Origin: Dysidea avara
Taxonomy: Eukaryota; Porifera; Demospongiae; Dictyoceratida; Dysideidae
NCBI RefSeq assembly: GCF_963678975.1
Contig: NC_089281.1
Location: 6,969,277 to 7,033,276, forward strand
Direction: 5' to 3'
Length of the DNA: 64,000 nucleotides
Positions 45,520 through 54,824 of this stretch are shown piece after piece. A program made the translations under genes and the position numbers. The first letter of the stretch is position 1. The number at the start of each line of letters is the position of its first letter. The notes below the pieces were generated by a model. The model had not been told where the DNA came from. It saw only the letters and a program-made list of their open reading frames with translations, and did not search any database.

Positions 45520-46965
45520 AAAATCCTAGTAAACAGCAATTGAATGGTCAAGGATTCATTACTACAAAAATTGCAAGAGAAGGACTGGAGACCTAAGAAA
45601 CAGCATACATCATTGAAGGACTGCAGAAACCACTAGTAGGTCGACTGACAATTCAGGCTCTTGGACTAGTAGCCCAGATACAAACAGTTCACATACTCAA
45701 AATGCTAGTTAGTAACTTTCCACAATAGTTTTCAAGCCTCAGCACAATTGAAGGTGAATATTATACTGAAACCTGAATTTGTGTTCTCAGTACACAAACA
45801 GTTCACATACTCAAAATGCTAGTTAGTAACTTTCCACAATAGTTTTCAAGCCTCAGCACAATTGAAGGTGAATATTATACTGAAACCTGAATTTGTGTTC
45901 TCAGTACACCAAGAAGGATAGCAATCCCTTTACAACCTAAAGTGAAACTGAGCTGCAACACATGGAGCAAATGGGGGTGAATCAGCCGGGTGATCATAAA
46001 ACTTCACAAACCTGCTGAATGGTGCTCAGGTATGGTCAAACTGAATGGCTGTAAAAATTTGTGCAGATTGAACAAAGCTTATGCCGTGAACTCCAAGAGA
46101 CACTTGCTCAACTACATGATGCAAAACTATTTTCCAAGCTTGATGCCAACTCAGGATTCTGGCAAGCAAGAGCTCCTTACTACTGACTACATTCATTACA
46201 CCCTTTGGTAGATATTGTTTCAATCACTTACCATTTGGAATCACCTCAGTTCCTGAGCACTTTTAGAAGAAAATGTCAGTCATACTCTCAGATGAAGAAG
46301 GGGTTGTATGCAGTATGGACAACATGCTAATTATAATGAAAAAGAGACTTGAGAAAGCTTCTAATAAACTGAGAGAGGCCAATGTCACCTTAAATGTTCA
46401 AAAATGGCATTTCTCACAACCATCAATGAAATTCTTAGGCCAGTTAGTGAACAAAGATAGTATTAAACCAGACCTCACAAGTAATTAGAGTGATGCCAGC
46501 TCCCACAAACATTTCAGAGGTTAGACATTTCATGGGTATGGTGAACCAACTTGGAAAATTTTGTCCACAGGTGGCAAACAAGGCTAAGCCAATTCATGAG
46601 CTACTAAGTAACAAGAATGACTGGAGAACAACAGCAACAATCATTTAAATTCGGCTCCTCTACTTGCCCTATAAAATCTTCACTTTGCTACAACAGTTTC
46701 AGCAGATGCTTCTTTGTATGGACTTGGGGCAATCCTTACCCAGAAACAATAAACGGGTGAGTGTTGACCAGTTGCTTACATTTCCACAGCTTTAACCCCA
46801 GCTATATACTTAAATTGAAAAAAAGGAAGCATTAACAGTAAGCTGGGTATGCAAGAGATTGAGTCACTACCCCACTGGAATGTACTTCCACATTGAGACT
46901 AATCACAAACCATTGGTTCCCTTGTTCAGCCACAAGAATAAACCTGGGAGAATTGTAGTGAATAT
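45520..46965 (+). mobile_element. Ty3/gypsy retrotransposon pol relic 1
   Basis: Broken frames show the protease-RT linker (YIIEGLQKPLVGRLTIQALGL near 45610), RT N-terminal motifs (KPAEWCSGMV near 46010), FITPFGRYCFNHLPFGITS-like residues (near 46190), SVILSDEEGVVCSMD (46274), a KFLGQLV stretch (46430) and an RNase H piece (GMYFHIETNHKPLVPLFSHKN near 46880). Stops and frameshifts are frequent, and the active-site YVDD block is altered (CSMDNMLI). No LTR was found. Host sequence resumes near 46970. Confidence 0.85.
45680..45908 (+). repeat. 114-bp tandem duplication inside gypsy relic
   Basis: Two essentially identical 114-bp units start ACAAACAGTTCACATACTCA at 45680 and 45794. The near identity suggests the duplication is much younger than the decay of the retrotransposon around it. 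Confidence 0.9.
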
Positions 46966-46969
46966 ACCT

Positions 46970-48050
46970 GTGAATATACCTTATTGAAGTGAATATACCT
47001 GGGCATGGCCCTCAGACCTTCTGATTGTTCCAATTGTATAAAAGGTGACTGCTCTACTAGAGTGCTTCAATCTGGCTAATGTCCTGGACATTTTGGAGAA
47101 AAACTGTTAACATTTTTTGAGAGAGAGGATAGTCAAAACCCCATTTAAGTGGATTTGGATTGTGTATGTGTGTGCCAGGTGCAGTAGCTAGGCTGCTACT
47201 GTAAATGCAATTTGGGAAAAATCAAGGCGCAGTCATCCCACATGTATCTAATTGCTATTGAACAGTAGCTGATGTTCACAATGTTCATAAAAATAGCTTT
47301 GTATTTGGTATAGGTGACTATATGATGTGCATGAGCTTCACATGTGGCCGACTTAAAGATTGCACAACAGAGGTGACTTTGGAGCTTTGTAATTCATAGC
47401 CAATAAGGACTAAGCCAAATATCTGCTTACATTTGGAGAGTATAAGAGTTGCATGCTCTTTCATATCAAGCACAGAAAGACTTGATCAGCTTCAAGCATT
47501 ACGAGCAATGCCACTTGACCGATAATAATGTTTTTGACCCGATAATTGGGAACATTTAGACAGGTTACTTTTGCAGCTCCTGCAGCCAGACAAATAAAGT
47601 TGCAGATCTGAAATTTTGCATGCAAGAGTCTATGGCCTAGATCTCTCCAAGTGCACAGCAAGAGCCAAGAATTTTATCTGTGGGTTTAATCCAATGGTGG
47701 TCAAACATTGGTGGCTTATTCTATGTTTGCATAAGCTACAGTACGTACCCTCATACTTGAGATCATTATATACAAGCATACATTTTTATTTAGCCATAAC
47801 CAAGGGGGTATCACTCCAATAATTGTTGCCACTGTACTATATGACCTACAACCGTGGTCAAAGTGAAAGGTCAAACGAACAAAACCGATTTTACACAGTG
47901 GACAATGGTCAAGCTGTATTCCCAGCATGGTTAAAGCTGCCCCAGTAAGTACTGGTCGAAATTACACCCCCTTGCACAACGAAACTTTTGTTATTTAGCT
48001 GAACTGATGGGATATGGATTTTTTTTTATTTGGCTAATCACTGCTTCAGT
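46970..48050. repeat. Segmental repeat, first half of copy 2
   Basis: This matches 17140-18060, then 19597-19646, then 20827-20890. The 1.18-kb TIR element found in copy 1 is absent here, leaving the join GAACTGATGGGATATGG at 48002. No conserved reading frame is seen. Confidence 0.7.
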
Positions 48051-48056
48051 AAGGGG

Positions 48057-48350
48057 ACATCTCCAAACTGATTTTGGTACGCTTAACGTCATAATGACGT
48101 TAAGGGGGGAGGGGGGTTCAGCCCATGACGTTATTATAAAGCAGTTATAGTGTAAACAGCTAGGAATAGAGAAAGTGATGTAATTAAGCAGCTATACTGT
48201 TTGTAGACTATGTTTTCAGGTAAAGAATATAACATTTTGTGCTTCTATTGCCAATGCATTGCTTTCATAGTGTGACGTTAAGGAGGGGGGAGGGGGTCTG
48301 AAGTTAGTGTCATTATTACGTAAAGCGTACCAAAATCAGTTTGGAGATGT
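48057..48350. mobile_element. MITE with perfect 26-bp TIRs
   Basis: The ends ACATCTCCAAACTGATTTTG... and its exact inverse close a 294-bp element. Just inside lie TTAACGTCATAATGACGTTAA palindromes and G-rich runs (GGGGGGAGGGGG). No clear target duplication was found. The LINE fragment begins within 10-30 bp of the right end. Confidence 0.85.
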
Positions 48351-48359
48351 ACCAAAATC

Positions 48360-49935
48360 AAAATCAATTTGGAGATTTTCTGCTTCACCTGCATTTGAAT
48401 CTGACCAAGTGTGAAGTATTTTGGCCTTCTGGAGACTTCTTTCCCAATCTCCCAACTGACATCAAGCGAGTCAAAAGTTTGGAACTGCTGGGTTCTCCTC
48501 TTTGGGGTGATGACATTTTCTTTAATGATTTTCTTTCTTCTCGAATGGACAAAGTAGCATTAACTCAGGAGAAACTTTCTCTGTTAGATGACCCTCAGGT
48601 AGAGCTCCATCTTTTACGTAGTTGCCTCAGTAGTTGTAAAATTATTCACCTCCTTCGCACTGTGCCTTTCACCATCCTGAAACCCTTTCTTCTTCAATTT
48701 GATCATAATCTTCATTCCTGCCTTGGTAGGATTATACAGTGCAGTCTTTTCGACACTTCTTGGAGACAGGCATCTTTGCCTTTTCAATTATGAGGCCTGG
48801 GGTTACGTGAATCTGCTTTTTCTGCTTCACCTGCATGTTTGGGTTCATGTAACAGTGTTCGTGAATTAGCCTCCACCCTTCTTTCTGTTGATATTAATCA
48901 GCTCAGTCTCCCTAATGAGGAGGATGCTGCTACCTTACTTTCTGAATCGGGTATTTCCAGTGGTCATTTGCTTTTCTCAGCCTCTCAGAAGGACCTGCAA
49001 GCTACATTAGACAAACATTTATTTGATAACTTATTTGCAACCTTTGGCATTCGCGATCAAGCTCGTTTGACTGCTTTGTCACACCCTTCTGGCACAAGTA
49101 ATGGCTGGCTCAAAGCTATTCCTCAAGTCAGTCTGGGTTTGGCTATCCCTGGGCCTGAATTTGTTATTGGATTACGTATATGGTTGGGTGTTTCTTTGTT
49201 TCCGCTCTCTCCTTTGTGTACCTGTCTTTCTACCATCGATAACTATGGTGACCATCTGTTAGGTTGCTCTCAAGGCCCAATGAGAATACGTCGACATGAT
49301 GCTCTGGTAAACATCATTTATAATGCCCTTTCACAGGATCACCCTGGGGTTCTTAAGGAACAGAGAGCTTCTTATGATGATGGGTTGTGCCCTGGCGATG
49401 TTTTTCATCCTGACTTCCAGCATGGTCGTCCAGCTTACTTCGATGTCTCCATACGCTGCACCACTCAGCCTGCTTTTATCTCCTCCTGTGCTTCATGTGC
49501 TGGGGTGGCTGCTGCTGCTGGAGAGGTTGCCAAGGATAAGAAGCATTTGGCAGCTGTGGAGAAGGTGGGGTCAGATTTCATTCCTTTAGTTGTGGAAACA
49601 TTTGGAGTTTGGACACCTTTTGCTCTAAAAACTTTACAGAATATAGCTGACCGTACCACTCCTCGCAGCGGTGTCCCTCGGAAAGTTGCTAGAAAGAACT
49701 TGCTACAACAACTGTCTGTGCAACTGTGGTCCAACAATGCTAAGATGATCTTGAGGTCCTGGGCCCTTCAGGGCTCGGATGATGATGACAATCCCCTTTT
49801 CCCCTAGTAATAGTTTTCCCCCTGTAGCTTATGTAGTTATAATAGTTGTTTGTACTCTTTAAGGTGGTTTTCGTGTCTGTCATTACGTGCTAACCTTGGT
49901 TGCGAGATACTTAAAATAAAAAAATAAAATAAAAA
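48360..49935 (+). mobile_element. LINE C-terminal fragment with R2-like endonuclease signature
   Basis: One frame runs from about 48341 to 49807 with a single TGA at 48791. It begins with an RT-like stretch (LTKCEVFWPSG, KSLELLGSPLWGD near 48400) and continues as 322 codons without a break. The C-terminal part has CTCLSTIDNYGDHLLGC (a C-x-C...H-x4-C zinc motif), then RRHDALVN, a downstream PGDVFHPDF and YFDVSI. These are the landmarks of the restriction-like endonuclease of R2/HERO-type non-LTR elements. A 3' (AAATA)n tail lies at 49914-49935. The 5' part is missing. The family assignment is from motif pattern only. Confidence 0.7.
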
Positions 49936-49956
49936 GTTTGGAAATGTCCCCCAATT

Positions 49957-50440
49957 CACCTATCAAGGTTTTGCCCCACCTAACCCCATGCGGGCAAGGA
50001 GGGGGAATAGGAGAGGAGTTGACTAAATTCTACCCTACACTGAGCAAAATTGTAGGTCTAATCCCTTCCTTTCAGTTTCCATTAGAATCAACATCTCGAT
50101 CATGCATGCATTGCCACCTTTTTTTATTATTTATTTATTTTTTAATGTTATTTAAACAGGGAGACAGCATCAGCAAAAGTTGTTTTTCAGCTGTGCCCTG
50201 AACAAGCATACAAAACAATATAGGTACATATATACACACAATTAACTAAATATGACTTAAATAAGCTAGCTTAAAGCTATTTAATGAGTTCATCTCGGTG
50301 ATTGAGGTAGGCAGCCTTCAAGCATGTAGCCTAATTCTCCACACCTGAGGCCTAGATTTTTGCCAAATCCTCTCGTAATGCCCCTCGTTTTCCCGCATGG
50401 GGTAGGTGGGGCAAAACTTTGATAGCTAGGTGCATAAAGT
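49957..50440. mobile_element. TIR element with CACCTATCAAGGTTTTGCCC ends
   Basis: The left arm (about 49957-50020) and right arm (about 50375-50440) are inverted copies containing TTTTGCCCCACCTA and CCCATGCGGG. The centre holds a poly-T and TTATTTATTTA stretch that may be another LINE tail. It is noncoding. Confidence 0.6.
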
Positions 50441-50519
50441 TGGAGGCTGCTTGTGTGCAACCATCATGAGACTCATGGATCCCACTCAAATTGAATTTTT
50501 CAGCATAGGGATTATACTA

Positions 50520-51720
50520 TCTATGACAAAATGCACAAGGAACATTACCTCACGATCGTAAATTTCGGACAATGCACCAGCAGCTGAACAAAAAGTTTGG
50601 CAAGAAGGCACCAAGAAAAAAGGGGCGTCAAATATGCCGCGCTCACGTGTTGTTAGCATGCACGTGACAACTTCTTTGGTAAGACTGAACTTGATATGAT
50701 CCGGCTGTTCCAGTACACGAGCTGCTATCTAGCCTAGCAGTTTTATGGCTAAGCAACATTCAAGATTGTTATGCAGATCTAATTACTTTATGAACAGAGT
50801 GATTAATGAATGATTGGAGCAGTTTACCTATCTCTGTTGTAGAAAGTACTTCAATTAACTTTTAAATCGCTGTTAGATAATTATTTATTAGAGTATAGAT
50901 TTACTTTTGTATAATGCATTGATCGGGTATACAGGCTTTGTCTTTACCCGTATTTAATCATAATCATAATCATAAACTAATGAACAATTCAGACATCACT
51001 GTAAAAAAAACACTGATACGTAGATCATTAACTGGGTACTCCACTAACTTTACCAGGACTCAAGTTTACATTGCATGAAGTGCAATTTCCTTTTTTTGAT
51101 TGACAGTTAGTTATCTGTAGCTCCACCCTCCATTGCATGTAATAACCATGGTGATGATCAGGAGTATATGCACTTTGATTCACTTCATGTTGAACTGAAG
51201 AGTGTGTTGCCGGTCATCATCAGTATACAACTCTGTCATCACCAGTGCTGCCTATGATAACACCATTATGCCAACACTACCAAATTATTAGGTTGTTTGT
51301 TAAGCCTCAGCATTCCTCAAGCTAGTTTTGAGAACTGCCTCTTCTGATTAATGTGAATGGCAACTTTTAGTGGCCTTGGTAAGAATCTGGAATGATGTGA
51401 AGTAGTGGGTGGCTTTGATACAGTTGGTCAAACATTTCTATATTGAATTTGCTATATTTTAAAGAGCCAGCACAGCTCTATAATACATCACCACCATCTA
51501 TTTCAAAGCTCATTATGCCCACCCCCATCCCAGTGAAAAGCACTTGTTGCTGCACTCATGCTCCTCAACTACTTTCTTTGGAAAACTCAACAAGACAGCT
51601 ACTACATGTAGCAAGTACTCTGAAGTGTCGATAAATTGAAGTGAAAATTTTATATGCTGACATGTTCACTTAAACTATGTGGCTAAAGTCATTTATCTTG
51701 AAACTATACTGATGTGTGAT
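50520..51720. repeat. Segmental repeat, second half of copy 2
   Basis: This matches 21210-22520 with scattered indels, for example AAGGAACATTACCT, CTGTAGCTCCACCCTCCATTG and CAAGCTAGTTTTGAGAAC. A LINE-type tail with (AATCAT)n near 50950 is specific to this copy. Confidence 0.65.
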
Positions 51721-51739
51721 TGCTAGCTAGCTAGCTACA

Positions 51740-52040
51740 ATTGTTAACATTTGGGTGTCCTTGTAACACCCTTGTTTAACTGGAAAAGCAGTTGTGACTG
51801 CACTCCTTGAAAGCAAAAAGCCTATAGCACCCCAAAATGATGTGTTACAACACCCCTTTAATTCTGTAGCACCGTGTGTCAGGGAGCTATGATTGCACCT
51901 ATTCTGTATAACACCCAAAATGATGCGTTGCAACACCTCTTTTAGTTCTGTAGCACTGCATGTGTGTCAGGGGCTATGACTGTATCTTTTCCAATATAGC
52001 TGCCACTTTTAGTTCTGTAGCACTGTTTGTCAGGATTCCA
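51740..52040. repeat. Degenerate tandem repeat, about 110-bp unit
   Basis: Two to three diverged units contain TTTTAGTTCTGTAGCACTG, TGTCAGGG and a CAACACC run. There is no frame and no known family. Confidence 0.6.
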
Positions 52041-52287
52041 CTTCTTATAGGATAAGTTGCTGCAACAATATTGTAATCAACACCATGGCCACCAAAAAGA
52101 TCATAGCAGCATATTATTTATGCAATTTAAGGTGCTTTTGAGTACAAAAAGCTCAAGCTAATGTAATTTATAAGCTGACAATACCCCACACTCCATTCTG
52201 GAATCTATAAATTGTCTATGACAAAACCTACAGAAAGAAACAGCAGTACTTATGTTAAAGTACTATGTCTGTGTTCTATTAGAGTAG

Positions 52288-52761
52288 TTGGTTGATATCA
52301 ATAAATGTAACAGTAACACCTTCTATAGGAATACTGTACTTAAGACGCCCAGCATATATCCTCCAGGATGTGTTGTGGAGACATTGATAACTGAGCAACA
52401 CTGGATCCTGACCCTTATAGCTATAGTGGCAGCATTGGCAGGTCTAATCAGCTGGTTCCACTTTAGGTATATACAGTGGAATTCTCCAAGTTGGAGAATG
52501 TATTTCTTCCACCATAAAGATGTGTCAATGGGTACACAAACTGCTAATATACTGTTGATTTATTTGATTTGGAGCCTAGTCCTTTATACTTATATAGAGG
52601 CTGTCCCCTATTCAGGGGTGGCCTTTTTAAAGAGGTATTCCATCTTATATGGTAGCATTAGTAACATACATTCATGCATGTATATGATACAGAACACAAC
52701 CTTATCCCATTCAATTACAACAACTAAAAGTGAACAGAAAGCCATAAGGGAGTCTTGTTAA
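52288..52761 (+). other. Open stretch with a possible transmembrane segment
   Basis: A 157-codon stretch has no good ATG start; it opens after a TTG. Around residues 41-60 it reads LTLIAIVAALAGLISWF, a likely membrane helix, with a second hydrophobic run further on. An acceptor-like TTCTATAG precedes GAATACTG at 52329, so it could be a terminal exon. No family was recognised and it may be chance. Confidence 0.25.
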
Positions 52762-53156
52762 AAGTGGACTATAGAGGGAGCGCAAAAATACCTAGTAAGT
52801 TATCCTAACTTTGTAATCCACTCTTGTGTTACGTATACTGACACAACCCCATAGCTATGCGGGTAACAAAGCAACAGTTTACAGTAACTATACTTGAATA
52901 ACTAGAACAATTTACCTTATGTAGTTATACTATATCAGATTTGACATTTTTACCCATTAGAGGTTTCTACCAGATGAAGGTACGTAACTTGGTCCTATGC
53001 AGTGTGGGTAGTTGTATTACACAATTGTTCTAGAGTGATTCAAGTCTTAAACTTTTACTGCATCTTAAACTGGATCAAAATGTCAAGAACAGTTTTGAGA
53101 AGTGTGAAATCCACTTACCGTTTTATCACAGGTTTGTGATACACCTTGTGGTATGG

Positions 53157-53475
53157 TATGTACGTGTTGAGCTGAACCCTCAAAACTCAAGGATAGTTTT
53201 TGAAATTTGGCTCATTTGCAGTACTACTTGACTTGTTATAAATTGTTTCATTCAAACGTTTGACACAATATTTATGACCAATCAAAATTTTCACCATACA
53301 TTTCCAATGGGATCTGTTGCATCCTTTTCCCGAACTTGTAAACCATACATATATGCTGTTGACACCTTTACTGACACCACTAATCATATGGTTGGCTGAA
53401 ATGTTATTTCTCTTTAGAAAAAATCTTTTCTTTTTAAACTTTTTCTCAGGGCTCAGCTCAACTTGTACATGCATG
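53157..53475. mobile_element. TIR element, copy 2, in AP5M1 relic
   Basis: The ends TGTACGTGTTGAGCTGAACC and its diverged inverse bracket sequence related to 30100-30474 in opposite orientation (shared AAATTTGGCTCATTTG). The intact AP5M1 intron near 4690 lacks it. Confidence 0.65.
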
Positions 53476-53587
53476 CTATAGCTATTGTACACTTGTAGAG
53501 GTCCTATTGAAAGAGTGGACAATATCTCACCAGCCTCAGTACAACTTTCTTTATCGCAAGACAAATATAAGATTATTTGGAACATTG

Positions 53588-54230
53588 CATTGATCAGTAT
53601 ATATATAGCTAGCTAGGAATTTTTCTTTGATTAAAATACTATTTGTGATTGGATTTTGGAAAAACAATCCAAATTGCACATGAGATTAAGAAGTCAGATC
53701 AGCATAACTTGCCAAAGATAGCAAGCATGCATATGAAATGTACACAAGAGATGCGTCAATCTATTACCACTTTCAGTATTAGTAGCTGCTTGTACAGTTT
53801 TGCACCAAATAAGATAAAAAATCTGAGCAGTTGGACAAGCAAAGTAGCATCATGAGTACTCACAAAGGAGAGGAGGGTGGGGGGTGGCAAAGTGGACAAG
53901 AGATAGACTTCAATATGGAGGCAGACCACAATTGAAGTCCATGCAGACACAAAAATTACAGGGCTGTGCTGGCTTCTTAGTGGCTGATATGCAGCAAAAT
54001 CTACAGAAAAAATGTTTGGCGAACATTATCAGGCCATCCACCAGTAAACCACTGATTCTTGCTAAGCCAGAAACTGCCATTCGAGCTCCACACCACCCAG
54101 GAAAGACATCTGTTAAAACTAGCCTTGAGCAGTTTGAATTACGATGATGTATAGCTATCCACTGGTGGTGTTAGTTTGATTTTGTCTAGGATTGGTTATG
54201 TAAAATCTGGTCACATTTGTATTTCTACAG
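53588..54230. other. Insertion between AP5M1 relic exons 11 and 12
   Basis: About 640 bp replace the 58-bp intron of the intact gene. Frames of 64-87 codons exist but none is recognised. The origin is unknown. Confidence 0.4.
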
Positions 54231-54824
54231 AAATTTCCTACAATGAGTCTGGAGTTATTCTTATAAGCTACAGTACATTTTCCTGAAGTAATTTCACTAG
54301 TACCAGAAGGTGTTGTAGTAGATCCATAGTTGTGTTGCACTAAACTCTTATGCTGAGTATGCATAGTAGCTATATTTTAATTGTTTGGTTGATATTATAA
54401 TGTTCTACTAAAGGTACATTTCAAACTAGTTCAGTGGCTGTAGTATTCACCAGAAACCAATATCACTTTTCCCACAAGCCAAGTACAACCTCCAGATGAC
54501 TTAGTAATATTTAGCAATTTTGTGAAATACATGTGTGTATTTCAGGCCGAGAATATATGGAATTCTCATGGTGATTTTGAATGTATTTTTCCACCACCCA
54601 AGGAGGCATAGTTATTCACTATTTTAATACCTTTAAATATTTGGACTTTGTGCAGCTCATACACAAAACCATTCCGACATGGCTTCATGGGCAACACAGA
54701 AGAATACCATTGTTTTACAGAAAATCTGATTCAGTGCATAAAATGCAGTTGTGCAAACAAATAGCGTACAATTACTACAATAAAAAGATAGCTACCTATT
54801 TTATATTATATGCTACATGATACA

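Larger units (their letters stand above)
52806..54610 (+). pseudogene. AP5M1 pseudogene, unit 4 (exons 8-14, interrupted)
   Basis: Pieces of exon 8 (52809-52857), exon 9 (52902-52979), exon 10 (53034-53131), exon 11 (53499-53587), exon 12 (54231-54357), exon 13 (54414-54499) and exon 14 (54545-54610) are recognisable and in order. Lesions include the loss of most of exons 8 and 9, stops in exon 12 and a deleted stretch in exons 13-14. A TIR element sits in intron 10, and an unrelated segment of about 640 bp lies between exons 11 and 12. Exons 1-7 are missing. The minus-strand TRIM gene follows 214 bp downstream. Confidence 0.85.

Noticed and set aside
45680-45908. CRISPR-like repeat
   Set aside because: It is a simple two-unit direct duplication of 114 bp in a eukaryotic retroelement relic, with no spacers.
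49465-49737. 90-codon minus-strand frame
   Set aside because: It is the antisense shadow of the LINE endonuclease frame.
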